A program made the translations under genes and the position numbers. From CAWHOW01 sp963831005 (GTDB taxonomy: Bacteria > Bacteroidota > Bacteroidia > Bacteroidales > CG2-30-32-10), in contig CAWHOW010000018.1 in NCBI GenBank assembly GCA_963831005.1, forward strand, positions 39,643 to 103,642: DNA of 64,000 nucleotides, in the 5' to 3' direction. Positions within the stretch are counted from its first letter, which is position 1. Each line of letters starts with the position of its first letter. The notes below the pieces were generated by a model, which saw only the letters and a list, made by a program, of their open reading frames with translations, was not told the origin of the DNA and made no database searches. Below are positions 26,381 to 36,024 of this stretch, piece by piece.

Positions 26381-28224
26381 ATGCAACCTGAAGCTATTAA
26401 GAAAAAACAAAAAGCTCCGCAAAAAGGTAAAACAATAAAAAAGCTTTTAAAAGAAAATGATCTTGGTAAAGTTAGAACTATTAATAAATTTTACATTTAC
26501 TGCCTTATTGTTTTATCTTGTTTCGTTTTATATGGAAATACAATATCCTGCGATTATGCATTAGATGATGCCGAGCTAATTACTGGAAATAGATACACTC
26601 AGAAAGGGATATCCGGAATAAAAGATATTTTTGCTTATGATTCATTTAAGGGTTATGGCGAAAAATATTTAAATGCTGTTTCCGGAGGAAGGTACAGACC
26701 TTTATCTATTGCTACCTTTGCCATTGAACATTCGTTTTTTGGAAATAATCCACATGTCAGCCATTTTATTAATATTTTGCTTTATGCATTTTGCTGTTTG
26801 CTTATTTTTATCTTATTTTCAAGGCTTTTAAAAAAGTTTCCTAAATCTCATTGGTATTTGTCCATACCATTTATAGCGACAATTCTTTTTATTGCTCATC
26901 CTATTCATACCGAGGTTGTGGCTAACATAAAGGGTCGCGATGAAATAATGTCGCTTTTATTTTCTTTGCTCGCAATGTTGTTTTTATTGAATTATCTAGA
27001 TTCAAAAAAAACATTCATATAATCTATAGCGCGGCATCCTTCTTCTTAGCTCTGCTTTCTAAGGAGATTGCTCTAGTTTTCATTGTTATTATTCCGTTAT
27101 CTTTTTACTTTTTCACTGATAATCCTGTTAAAAAGATTATTATTTCAACTATTCCGTTAATAATTGTAATCATTGCATTTATTGCTTTGCGGCAAATAAT
27201 AATTTCAAGAACTGCTACCACAATTGTTTATTTAGACAACATTCTTCTTAATTCTTTTGCTGAAATGAATATTTTTCAGAAATATGCAACCATTGTTTTT
27301 ACACTCGGTTTATATATAAAGCTTCTGTTTTTCCCACATCCATTGACCTGGGATTATTATCCTTATCATATCCAGATTATGGAATGGTCGGATTTATTGG
27401 TATTACTATCATTAATTATTTGTTTGGTGTTAATTATTATTGGTATTAAAGGGTTAAAAAATAAAAGTTTCCTTTCTTATTGTGTTTTCCTTTTCTTTAT
27501 TCCTTTGTCACTAACTTCAAATATTCTTTTTCCTATAGGAACATTTATGAGCGAACGTTTTATTTTTGCTTCTTCCCTCGGATTTGCTTTGATAATTGCT
27601 TATTTGCTTAATGTTAAACCCGGCAAGTTTTTCAAAATAATTTTCAAAAAGCCAATAATAGTATTGATTCCTGTTTTGTTTTTATATTCTTTCAAAACTA
27701 TAGACAGGAACAAAGCATGGAAAAACAGCTTCGTGCTTATAGAAACGGATGTTAAAACTTCTGCAAACAGTGCAAAAAGCAATTGTGAATACGGTGGAAA
27801 TTTATGTGATTTAGCCGACAAAAGCAATGATCCTTCAGAGAAAGCAAAATATTACGAGTTAGCGCTCACATATCTTGAAAAATCATTTAAAATGGATCCT
27901 GACGTACAAATAACTAATTTTAAACTCGGCACTATTTACGGACGTTACAAAAACGATTTGGATAAATCTATTTATTATCTGAATAACGCCATGAATTTAG
28001 ACCCCAATGATATTGATTCATATAATAATTTAGGAGCCGCTTATGGTATAAAAAAACAATATAACAAAGCTATTGAAGTATATGAAAAAGCTTTAAAAGT
28101 TTCACCCAACAACATTAACATTCTTAACAATATTGCATTAACTTATAAAATGATCGGCCAAAATGATAAAGCAGAGCAATATTCTAAAAAAGCAAAAGAG
28201 ATTGAATCTACGCAAAAAAAATAA
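26381..28224 (+). pseudogene. TPR-containing polytopic membrane protein, frameshifted (TMTC/mannosyltransferase-like)
   Basis: The first part (26381-27022) has a signal-anchor and a luminal DDAELITGN segment typical of TMTC-type O-mannosyltransferase relatives, with further membrane helices. It stops just after an A8 run at 27004-27011. A shift of -1 there continues smoothly as NIHIIYSAASFFLALLSKEI and on to 28224. This adds more membrane helices and then three or so TPR units (ITNFKLGTIYGRYKNDLDKS, IDSYNNLGAAYGIKKQYNKA, NILNNIALTYKMIGQNDKAE). The full protein would be about 614 residues, within the family range. The break is a missing A in a homopolymer or a sequencing error. Slippage at A AAA AAA is possible but less likely. 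Confidence 0.72.
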
Positions 28225-28601
28225 TTATTTCTTCACTTTCTTTGAGTAATATTTTCCAAAGTTTGTTATTCAACACTTATTGTATTGTTTGTTAATCAAT
28301 GTCCTATTTTGGTCCAAAAGAATTAATAAATTATTCTAAATCTTTTAGCAAGGAAGTAGCTTTTTCTTTATAATAAGAATTGTTTTTGGAAAATTTTATC
28401 AATATATCTAACACAAGTTGTCATAAACAACGTTGTGAAACATGACAGGTTAATAACAAACTATCCTCCTTTTTAGCCTCTCTCCGACTCTTTTATTCTC
28501 TCAAAATGATTCAATAAATATAATAATACCTTAATAGGGACATGGTTACTTTCTTTTTTTATTTTTGTGGCTTGAAAATATGGCATAAAAATTAGAATTT
28601 A
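28225..28601. other. Intergenic region before the methyltransferase-helicase gene
   Basis: The 377 bp contain no convincing gene. A TATTTTTG box at 28560-28567 could be the -7 element for the following gene, with a start near 28574. No TTTG is found at the expected -33 position. Confidence 0.4.
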
Positions 28602-31600
28602 ATGGAAGACCCAACAGAGGTAATGCTCAAGAAACAAAGGATTAATTTTGATAAGAAGAAAACTATTGAAAACAATATTGAAGCTTTAGAAATCGCCTTT
28701 AAAGTACAAGGTGGCCACATTCCATCACCCCAAGAAAAAGAGGTAATGAAAAACTATGCCGGATGGGGTGGAGTGAAAGAAGTTCTCTTGCCGGTAAATG
28801 ATATTTTATACTGGAATAAAACAGACCAAAAAGTTTATCCTGAAATTCTTAAGTTACATGAAGTCTTAAAAAATTATACTGCAGGGGATGAAAAGCTTTA
28901 CAATAAATATATCCAGGAAATAAAATCCAATACCCTTTCCGCATTTTATACTCCTCAAAGTGTTTGTGATACTATTGTTGAAGCCCTGAAAAATGAAGGC
29001 TTTAAGCCTGAAACAATTCTTGAACCTTCCTCCGGCACCGGTCGCTTTATTGATTCCATTAAAAACATATTAGGGGAAAATAATCATATTACAGCCGTAG
29101 AGAAAGATAGCCTTACTTCTTTAATATTAGAAGGGAGTAATAATGATATTGAACTGTTCAATTGCGGACTGGAAGAAAGTAATTTAGATGATAAGAAATT
29201 TGACTTGGTCATTTCAAATATTCCCTTCGGGAATTTCAGGGTCTATGATCCAGTGTATGCTAAAGGAAAAGATAACCTTAAAGTACGAGCTTCTGAAAGG
29301 ATACATAACTATTTCTTTATTAAAGGTCTCGACCTGACAGAAGATAAAGGAGTTCTGGCTTTTATCACTACTTCCTCCTTTAGCGATAGTCTTTCAAATG
29401 ACATTTTCAGAAAGCGCCTGGTAGAAAACGCAGACCTGAAAAAAATAATCAGGTTGCCCAATAACCTGTTTAAAAGCGAAGCAGGGACAGAAGCCGGCAC
29501 GGACTTAATTATCTTGCAAAAAAATGATAACAAAAAGCAGTTAACGGATTTTGAAAATGACTTTGTAAAAACCCAAACTCTTAATAATATAAATATTAAC
29601 GGGGTTTTTGTAAAAGACAATTCGCTTCAGGAAGAAAACATACTATCCTCTTCAACTATTATAGATACCAACCAATATGGGAAACCCGCTTATGTGCATA
29701 ATTTTGACGGAAGCATAGATGATCTGCGGCTGGCTCTTTCTTCAAAACTTAAGGGTTTAAAAATTGAAATAGATAAACCTGTTTCCATTCAGGAGGTTCC
29801 TGCAGAGGAAACAAAAAATAGTAAGAAACCAAAAGTTCAAACGTATCAGACAAATTTTCTAGATGCGTTATTTGCAGATTCAGACGATTTAAGCGTTAAA
29901 ACTCCCCAGAAGGATGAACCTGCCGAAAAGGAAATAAAAAACGAAATACGCTCTGACAGGTTGGGTTTATGGCATGAAAAGGGTTCGTTGTTCATCCATG
30001 AAGAAAAAATCTGTACAATCGATGATATTAATAGGGAGAAAAACATTGCTTCGTATTCTTTTGTCAATGCTGAAAAAATAATAAATGAAGCTCTTTTAAA
30101 AGACTATATTTCACTACGCGATAAATACTTTGATTTATCATCTCTGGAAAGCAGTTCACAGATTCCCCAGGATATTAAAAGAAAAGAATTAAATGAAATT
30201 TATGATACTTTCATAAAGAATCATGGGCAGCTGCATGATAAGGGAAATATTGAGACTATCAGCATTGATGTTAGCTGTAACAAAATTATAGGCTCTTTAG
30301 AAAAAAGAGAGTACCTGGATAATAAATATAGTTTTGTCAAAGGAGACATTCTTGAAAAGCCTATTGGTATTGACATTGAAGAAGAAAGACAATATGATAT
30401 CCACAGCGCTATTTCAGTTTCATTAAACCGCCACGGTAAAATAAATTTTGAATTACTAAAGGAACTCACTTCAAAAAGTGATGCCGAAATACAGAAAATA
30501 TCAAAAGGGCTGCTTTATTATAATTTCCGTGAAGAGGAGTGGGAAACAGCCGATAAGTTTTTGTCCGGTAATGTGGTGGAGAAAAAAGAATTCTTTGATA
30601 ACAATTTTTCACGTAAAGATTTAACAGAGGAAAATTCTCAGTTATCAGAATCATATTCAGCTATATGTTCCGTACAGCCTAAAGAAATTCCTTTTGAACT
30701 TATTGATATTAACCTTGGTGAAAGGTGGATTAAAAAGGATATTTATGAGGACTTTGCCAAATGGCTTTTCCGGGAAAATGATATCACCGTTGTTTATTCC
30801 AAAATACTGGATCAGTTTGATGTAAAAAGAGAAAATACCTATCACAACCTGCTCATAGCTGAAAAATATGCCGTAAAATCAGAAAGCAGGACTTTCACAG
30901 GGATACACCTGCTGGAGCATGCATTACAAAATACTACTCCCCGAATAACTTATAAAGTCCTGGACGGGGACAAGGTAATTACTATGCCTGATAAAAAGGC
31001 AATGCGTGAAGCTTCCCAGAAAACAGAGGAAATAAGAAATAAGTTTTCAGAATATCTCAAGACACTACCACAGGAAAAGAAAAATTACCTTTCTGACTAT
31101 TACAATAAAACATATAACTGCTATGTGAAACGCAAATATGATGGCAGTCATCTGGCTTTCGCAGACCTTAAAAATATGACTCCATTTCAGCACCAGAAAG
31201 ATGCTGCATGGATGATATTGCAAAATAACGGGGGTATTGTTGATCATCCTGTTGGTTCAGGGAAAACTCTTGTCATGGCCATGGCCGCCCATGAAATGAA
31301 ACGCCTGGGTATGGCAAAGAAACCAGCTATTCTGGGACTTAAGGCAAACATCATACAGATTGCAGAAGAATATAAAAAAATATATCCTAACGATAAAATC
31401 TTATTCCCTACAAAAGAAGATTTGAATAATGACAACCGTCCTGAGTTTTTTCAGCAGATGCAGAGCCAGGATTGGGACTGTATCATTATGACCCATGAAC
31501 AGTTTCAGAAAATCTCACAATCTCCTGAAGTAGAAAAAAGAATTATCCAGGAAGAATTAAAAAACATAGAAGATAACCTTGAAGAACTTAAAAAACAAGG

Positions 31601-33788
31601 CGGGAAAGTTTCTAAGGCCATGTTACGAGGTCTGGAAATAAGAAAAAATAATAAAGCAAGTAAACTGGCTTTACTTGCAGATACAATAAAACGTGATGAA
31701 AGACTTGTAAACTTTCAGACAATGGGCATCGATCATTTGTTTGTTGATGAATCACAGAAGTTTAAAAATCTTGAATATTCCACCCGTCATGACAGGGTGG
31801 CCGGTCTTGGAAATTCCAAAGGCAGCGACAGGTCTTTCAATATGCTTACCGCTATCAGAACCATTCAGGAAAGAAATAAAAAGGATCTTGGAGTAACGTT
31901 CCTTTCAGGTACTACAATCAGCAACAGCCTTACTGAAATGTACACCTTGTTCAGATACCTGCGTCCACAGGAACTGGAAAAACAACAGATAAATAACTTT
32001 GACAGCTGGCTGGCCGTCTTCGCAAAAAAATCTGTTGAGTATGAATTTAATATTACCAATGAACTGATAATGAAAGAACGGTTCAGAACCTTCATCAAGG
32101 TTCCTGAATTAAGCAGCTTCTATAACGAGATAACCGATTTTAAATCCTTCAAAGATTTAAACCTGGACCGCCCTGAAATGGATGCGGAACTAAAAGTCTG
32201 CAAACAAACACCGGAACAAAAAGAATTTATAAAAAAACTTATCGAGTTTGCTAAAACAGGCAATGGGGAGCTTATCAATAGGGGTAAGCTGTCAGCAAAA
32301 GAAATGGTAGCCAAAATGCTTATTGCTACCAATGAAGCTAAAAAAATGGCTCTTGACATGCGCCTGATAAGTGAGTCTATGTATAATGATCATGTGGACA
32401 ATAAAATTTCTGTTTGTTCAAAAGATATTAATGAGTTTTATAAGAACTCACATGAATATAAAGGTACGCAGATTGTCTTTTGTGATACCGGGACACCAAC
32501 TACAGCTGGCTTTAATATATACAGCGCCCTGAAGAAAAAGCTTGTTGAAAGCGGAATCAAGGCGGAAGAAATTGCCTTCGTGCATAGCGCCGTCACTGAC
32601 AAGCAAAGGGAAAAGCTTTTCGACAGAGTTAACTCCGGAGAAATCAGGGTTATTGTCGGCTCTACTGAAAAACTCGGCACCGGTGTTAATGCTCAACAAA
32701 GAGTTGTCGCCATGCATGATCTTGATATTCCCTGGCGACCATCAGACCTGGAACAAAGGCATGGGAGAGGGGCAAGACAGGGTAACTGGGTAGCTAAAAA
32801 ACATTATAATAATCTTGTTAAGACAAATATCTATGCCACTGAAAATACTCTTGATGTTTATAAATTCAACCTTCTGAAAAACAAACAGCTTTTTATAGAC
32901 CAGATCAAAAACAACAGCATTAACAAAAGGACTGTTGATGAAGGGAGCATGGACGAACAAACGGGAATGAGCTTTGCAGAATATATCGCCATCTTATCAG
33001 GAAATAATGACTTGCTGGAAAGGGCTAAAGTTGAAAATAAGATTGTTCAGATAGAATCTGAAAAGAATCTTTTCTTCAAGGATAAATCAAGCGCAATAAA
33101 TAATCTGGAAAGCACAAAAAGGAAAATAGAAAATAATAAAAGTTTCCTTAATGCTTTTTTAAAGGATAAACAGGCACTCGAAGGTAAAATACAATTCGAG
33201 AAAAACGGAACCCGTGTAAATGCTGTAGCGTTAGATGGTTTCCTCAGCAGCGCCTCTGATAAGATAGGAGAAAAAATAATAAGCATTTTTAAAACAAATG
33301 AAAGCAAAGAGCCTGTTAAAATAGGGGAGGTGTATGGTTTTGAATGTTATGTACAAAACAAAGGAGATGAAAATACTCTTTTTGTAAAATCTTCTGATTC
33401 TTCTTCCTCCTTAAGATATACCTATAACAATGGGGTTCCAAATATGGATAATCCTGCCCTTGCATGCCGTTATTTCTTAAATGCCATATGCAAGGCAGAA
33501 AAGCTTGCAGCTGATTACAGCGGGGAGATAAAGCAGCAGGAGAGTGAAATTCCTATTTATGATGAAATAATTAAAAAAGAATGGTCCCAGGAAAAAGAAA
33601 AGGTACTCCAGGCATTAAAAACAGATCTTTCCAAACTGGATGATAAAATTCAGCAGTCAATTATTGAGAGTGAAAAAAAACACCAGGTGCAGCCTCAGGA
33701 GAAAAAAGCCGAAGTTACTGTTGATATTGCTGTTGAAGTGGTGAAAGAAAAAATAAAGGAAGAATATAATCAGGGATTGGCGATGTAA
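28602..33788 (+). CDS. DNA adenine methyltransferase-SNF2-type helicase fusion (DarB-like)
   Basis: The 1728-residue protein combines two catalytic halves. At about 115-330 lies an N6-adenine methyltransferase: LEPSSGTGRF (SAM loop, about 141-150) and motif IV SNIPFG (about 204-210), the IPF form seen in mobile-element enzymes. From about 860 lies a superfamily-2 helicase: FQHQKDAAW, Walker A HPVGSGKT (about 881), Walker B VDESQKF (about 1048), SGTTISN (about 1102), and motifs V-VI with STEKLGTGVN and QRHGRGARQGN (about 1360-1395). The C-terminus is helical. The layout resembles the DarB antirestriction protein of phage P1 and related plasmid proteins. A role in modifying or protecting transferred DNA is likely but unproven. 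No target-recognition domain is recognised. A RadC-like gene follows. Confidence 0.85.
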   Translation: MEDPTEVMLKKQRINFDKKKTIENNIEALEIAFKVQGGHIPSPQEKEVMKNYAGWGGVKEVLLPVNDILYWNKTDQKVYPEILKLHEVLKNYTAGDEKLYNKYIQEIKSNTLSAFYTPQSVCDTIVEALKNEGFKPETILEPSSGTGRFIDSIKNILGENNHITAVEKDSLTSLILEGSNNDIELFNCGLEESNLDDKKFDLVISNIPFGNFRVYDPVYAKGKDNLKVRASERIHNYFFIKGLDLTEDKGVLAFITTSSFSDSLSNDIFRKRLVENADLKKIIRLPNNLFKSEAGTEAGTDLIILQKNDNKKQLTDFENDFVKTQTLNNININGVFVKDNSLQEENILSSSTIIDTNQYGKPAYVHNFDGSIDDLRLALSSKLKGLKIEIDKPVSIQEVPAEETKNSKKPKVQTYQTNFLDALFADSDDLSVKTPQKDEPAEKEIKNEIRSDRLGLWHEKGSLFIHEEKICTIDDINREKNIASYSFVNAEKIINEALLKDYISLRDKYFDLSSLESSSQIPQDIKRKELNEIYDTFIKNHGQLHDKGNIETISIDVSCNKIIGSLEKREYLDNKYSFVKGDILEKPIGIDIEEERQYDIHSAISVSLNRHGKINFELLKELTSKSDAEIQKISKGLLYYNFREEEWETADKFLSGNVVEKKEFFDNNFSRKDLTEENSQLSESYSAICSVQPKEIPFELIDINLGERWIKKDIYEDFAKWLFRENDITVVYSKILDQFDVKRENTYHNLLIAEKYAVKSESRTFTGIHLLEHALQNTTPRITYKVLDGDKVITMPDKKAMREASQKTEEIRNKFSEYLKTLPQEKKNYLSDYYNKTYNCYVKRKYDGSHLAFADLKNMTPFQHQKDAAWMILQNNGGIVDHPVGSGKTLVMAMAAHEMKRLGMAKKPAILGLKANIIQIAEEYKKIYPNDKILFPTKEDLNNDNRPEFFQQMQSQDWDCIIMTHEQFQKISQSPEVEKRIIQEELKNIEDNLEELKKQGGKVSKAMLRGLEIRKNNKASKLALLADTIKRDERLVNFQTMGIDHLFVDESQKFKNLEYSTRHDRVAGLGNSKGSDRSFNMLTAIRTIQERNKKDLGVTFLSGTTISNSLTEMYTLFRYLRPQELEKQQINNFDSWLAVFAKKSVEYEFNITNELIMKERFRTFIKVPELSSFYNEITDFKSFKDLNLDRPEMDAELKVCKQTPEQKEFIKKLIEFAKTGNGELINRGKLSAKEMVAKMLIATNEAKKMALDMRLISESMYNDHVDNKISVCSKDINEFYKNSHEYKGTQIVFCDTGTPTTAGFNIYSALKKKLVESGIKAEEIAFVHSAVTDKQREKLFDRVNSGEIRVIVGSTEKLGTGVNAQQRVVAMHDLDIPWRPSDLEQRHGRGARQGNWVAKKHYNNLVKTNIYATENTLDVYKFNLLKNKQLFIDQIKNNSINKRTVDEGSMDEQTGMSFAEYIAILSGNNDLLERAKVENKIVQIESEKNLFFKDKSSAINNLESTKRKIENNKSFLNAFLKDKQALEGKIQFEKNGTRVNAVALDGFLSSASDKIGEKIISIFKTNESKEPVKIGEVYGFECYVQNKGDENTLFVKSSDSSSSLRYTYNNGVPNMDNPALACRYFLNAICKAEKLAADYSGEIKQQESEIPIYDEIIKKEWSQEKEKVLQALKTDLSKLDDKIQQSIIESEKKHQVQPQEKKAEVTVDIAVEVVKEKIKEEYNQGLAM

Positions 33789-33894
33789 AAAATAATTTTA
33801 CTTTCGCCATTTGGAAAGACAAAAGAACTTTACCGGGAACCATAAATAGTATTATGGAAATTGATCAGTTAAATAATTTATGACAGGAATAAAT

Positions 33895-34860
33895 ATGGAA
33901 AAAGAGAATAACCCGACATTAAGAAAGCTTGATAAAAGCAAAGGTGAATATAGTTACGTAGAGCGTAAATATTCAATCGATAAGAATTTTTCATTTATGG
34001 GCACAGATAAGATCGAAAGTTTTAATGACGTCGCTTATATCTTTAAAAACCTTCAAAAAGCTTCTATAGAAAATGTTTTTGTGTTGCATGTGCTTCCTTC
34101 AGGTAAACCGCTGGTTCAGCATTTATCAATGGGTTCTTTTGTCGGCAGTATAGTTTATACAGAAGCTATTAAGGATGCAGCCAGTCGTTTTAATTCCAAA
34201 GAAGTGTACTTTATTCATAACCATCCGAGTGGGAATTTAATGCCCAGCCAGGCAGACCTTGAAATGTGCAAGAAATTTAAATCAGCTTTGGGAAGTATCG
34301 CTAAAGATGGAATTATCATTGATACTATCAGCGGGGGATATAGTGTGTTTGGCGGTGATGAAAATAAAACCGACTTCATCAAAACACCGGAAGGACCTAC
34401 TAAGAAATTAACTGTTCACAAATTTGACACACAGGTATTTTCAGAAAATATAGAAAAAAAACAAATAAGGAGTTCTGAAGACGTTGCCAGTATTGTTTCT
34501 GCCCAGAGGTTAAATTCAGGAAACAATTTATCTCTTTTGATCTTAAGCAGACAAAATGTAGTTACAGCTAACATTCATTTGGAATATAGTGAGGTAAACG
34601 AAAAAAGATTAGCTGAAGACATGGTTTTATATGCTACTCGTTTTGGCGGCACTCAGGCAATCATATATGGTCGCTCTGATGAATTTAATAAAGAGCAATC
34701 CTTTTCTAAGAAAATCGAAGGACTTAAAAAGGATCTTAAAGATAAAGCGGATGTTTGCCTGATAGATTTTATTAACGTGAAATCAGGGCCTCAAATTGAT
34801 TTATTTACAAGCAAAGAGCTGGAGATTGATTCTGCTGCTGACAGGGGCTTGATGATGTGA
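33895..34860 (+). CDS. RadC-like JAB/MPN protein with a second degenerate domain
   Basis: ATG 33895, with AGGA at 7 nt, is favoured over 33880. The first JAB/MPN domain (about residues 30-165) carries the metal motif FIHNHPSGNLMPSQAD (His-x-His and Asp), as in RadC proteins, but the helix-hairpin-helix N-terminus of chromosomal RadC is missing. The second half (about 195-290) repeats the fold outline: SSEDVASIVSAQRLNSGNNL, LSLLILSRQNVVTANIHLEY, then YATRFGGTQAIIYGRSDE where the HNHP loop would be. The metal residues are lost there. It lies about 106 bp after the methyltransferase-helicase gene and is probably cotranscribed. Confidence 0.75.
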   Translation: MEKENNPTLRKLDKSKGEYSYVERKYSIDKNFSFMGTDKIESFNDVAYIFKNLQKASIENVFVLHVLPSGKPLVQHLSMGSFVGSIVYTEAIKDAASRFNSKEVYFIHNHPSGNLMPSQADLEMCKKFKSALGSIAKDGIIIDTISGGYSVFGGDENKTDFIKTPEGPTKKLTVHKFDTQVFSENIEKKQIRSSEDVASIVSAQRLNSGNNLSLLILSRQNVVTANIHLEYSEVNEKRLAEDMVLYATRFGGTQAIIYGRSDEFNKEQSFSKKIEGLKKDLKDKADVCLIDFINVKSGPQIDLFTSKELEIDSAADRGLMM

Positions 34861-34895
34861 ATCCTTATGATAATTTGTATTAAATTATACCTGTT

Positions 34896-35780
34896 ATGAA
34901 TCCAACTCAAAAACAAACAGCTATAGAATATTATAATAAAGGAAAAGCTAAATTTGAACAAAGAGACTATCGTGGCGCTATATTATATTATAGCAACGCT
35001 ATAGAGCTTAATGCTTCGCATATTGAAGCTTTTTTATATCGTGGTGTTGCAAGGTGTTTTCTGAATGACTTTTCAGGAGCAATATCAGATTTCAGCACTC
35101 TCATAAAGTTTAATCCTAAGAACGCTAAAGCATATATCAGTCGTGGTAATGCAAAGAGTAGTTTAAACGACTTCTCCGGAGCAATATCAGATTATAATAA
35201 AGCTATTGAAATTGAGCCTACCGGTATTGATGGTGAATCTGCTTATATAAATCGTGGTAATGCAAAGTGCATGCTTGGTGACGACTCAGGAGCATTATCA
35301 GATTTTAATAAAGCATTTGAAATTAATCCCAGAAATGATAAGACATACATATCACGTAGCCGGGTAAAAATTAAGCAAGATGATTTAATTGGATGTTTAT
35401 CAGATTTAGATATAGCCATAAATATTGACTCAACATATCCAACTGCATATTTTTTTCGTGGAGTTGCAAAACAACTCTTGCTTGATTTGACTGGAGCAAT
35501 GTCGGATTACAGCAAAGCTATTGAGCTCGATCCTAATCATGCCGGGGCATACTATTCTCGTGGCAATTTTAAACTTACACTAATGGATTATACTGGAGCA
35601 ATATCAGATTTCAACACAGTTATAGAGTTTAATCCTAAGCATGAACTAGCATACTATAAACGTGGCCAGGCAAAAATTGCACTTAATGATAAGAAAGGCG
35701 CTTGTTCAGATTGGAGAAAAGCAGGTGATCTTGGTTGTACTGAAGCGTACGACCTTATTAAACAATACAGCAATAAATAG
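34896..35780 (+). CDS. TPR-repeat protein, 294 residues
   Basis: Eight or so tetratricopeptide repeats of 34 residues fill the whole protein (each with AYISRGNAK, DFSGAISDYNKAIEI or close variants). There is no signal peptide, so a cytoplasmic protein-binding scaffold is expected. The final ACSDWRKAGDLGCTEAYDLI is a common capping variant. The gene end (from 35751) is duplicated at 60321. Confidence 0.85.
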   Translation: MNPTQKQTAIEYYNKGKAKFEQRDYRGAILYYSNAIELNASHIEAFLYRGVARCFLNDFSGAISDFSTLIKFNPKNAKAYISRGNAKSSLNDFSGAISDYNKAIEIEPTGIDGESAYINRGNAKCMLGDDSGALSDFNKAFEINPRNDKTYISRSRVKIKQDDLIGCLSDLDIAINIDSTYPTAYFFRGVAKQLLLDLTGAMSDYSKAIELDPNHAGAYYSRGNFKLTLMDYTGAISDFNTVIEFNPKHELAYYKRGQAKIALNDKKGACSDWRKAGDLGCTEAYDLIKQYSNK

Positions 35781-35995
35781 ATAAAAAAGATTTTATTTCA
35801 TGGAAAATGAACCTAAAATAGGAGACGTCGTTGCATTCACAAAAAGGAATAAGCAATATAAAGGCATTATCCGAAAGGTATTTGTTTTGTTATATGAAAT
35901 TGAACTGCCTAATAAGAAAAAAGTGCGAATGCCAAAAAAAATGGTTTCGAATTCGCAGTTGAAGATAAATCTTTTTGAATAATTTTATTTATCAT
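35751..35995 (+). repeat. Segment duplicated at 60321-60652
   Basis: TATTAAACAATACAGCAA and the following bases to 35799 recur at 60321-60368. After an 80-bp extra piece in the second copy, the small gene and its downstream ATTTTATTTATCATTATAA recur at 60452-60652. The duplicate begins immediately after a dispersed direct repeat (60286-60324), suggesting a recombination junction there. Confidence 0.75.
35800..35982 (+). CDS. Small SH3-like basic protein, copy 1
   Basis: The 60-residue protein (KIGDVVAFTKRNKQYKGIIR, then LYEIELPNKKKVRMPKK) looks like a compact beta-barrel and is reminiscent of DUF2187/YkvS-type small domains. It is basic. A close paralogue (about 85% identical) is encoded at 60452-60634. 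It sits 19 bp after the TPR gene. The function is unknown. Confidence 0.55.
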   Translation: MENEPKIGDVVAFTKRNKQYKGIIRKVFVLLYEIELPNKKKVRMPKKMVSNSQLKINLFE

Positions 35996-36024
35996 TATAA
36001 CATGTAATTAAAAACTTAAAAAAC

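Noticed and set aside
27004..27011. Programmed -1 ribosomal frameshift in the TPR membrane protein.
   Set aside because: The heptamer fits, but no downstream stem-loop was evident and other 1-base breaks occur in the window; an indel or error is more economical.
26381..27022. The 213-residue membrane protein as an independent gene.
   Set aside because: Its end lies at a homopolymer and the next frame continues the same membrane protein without a gap.
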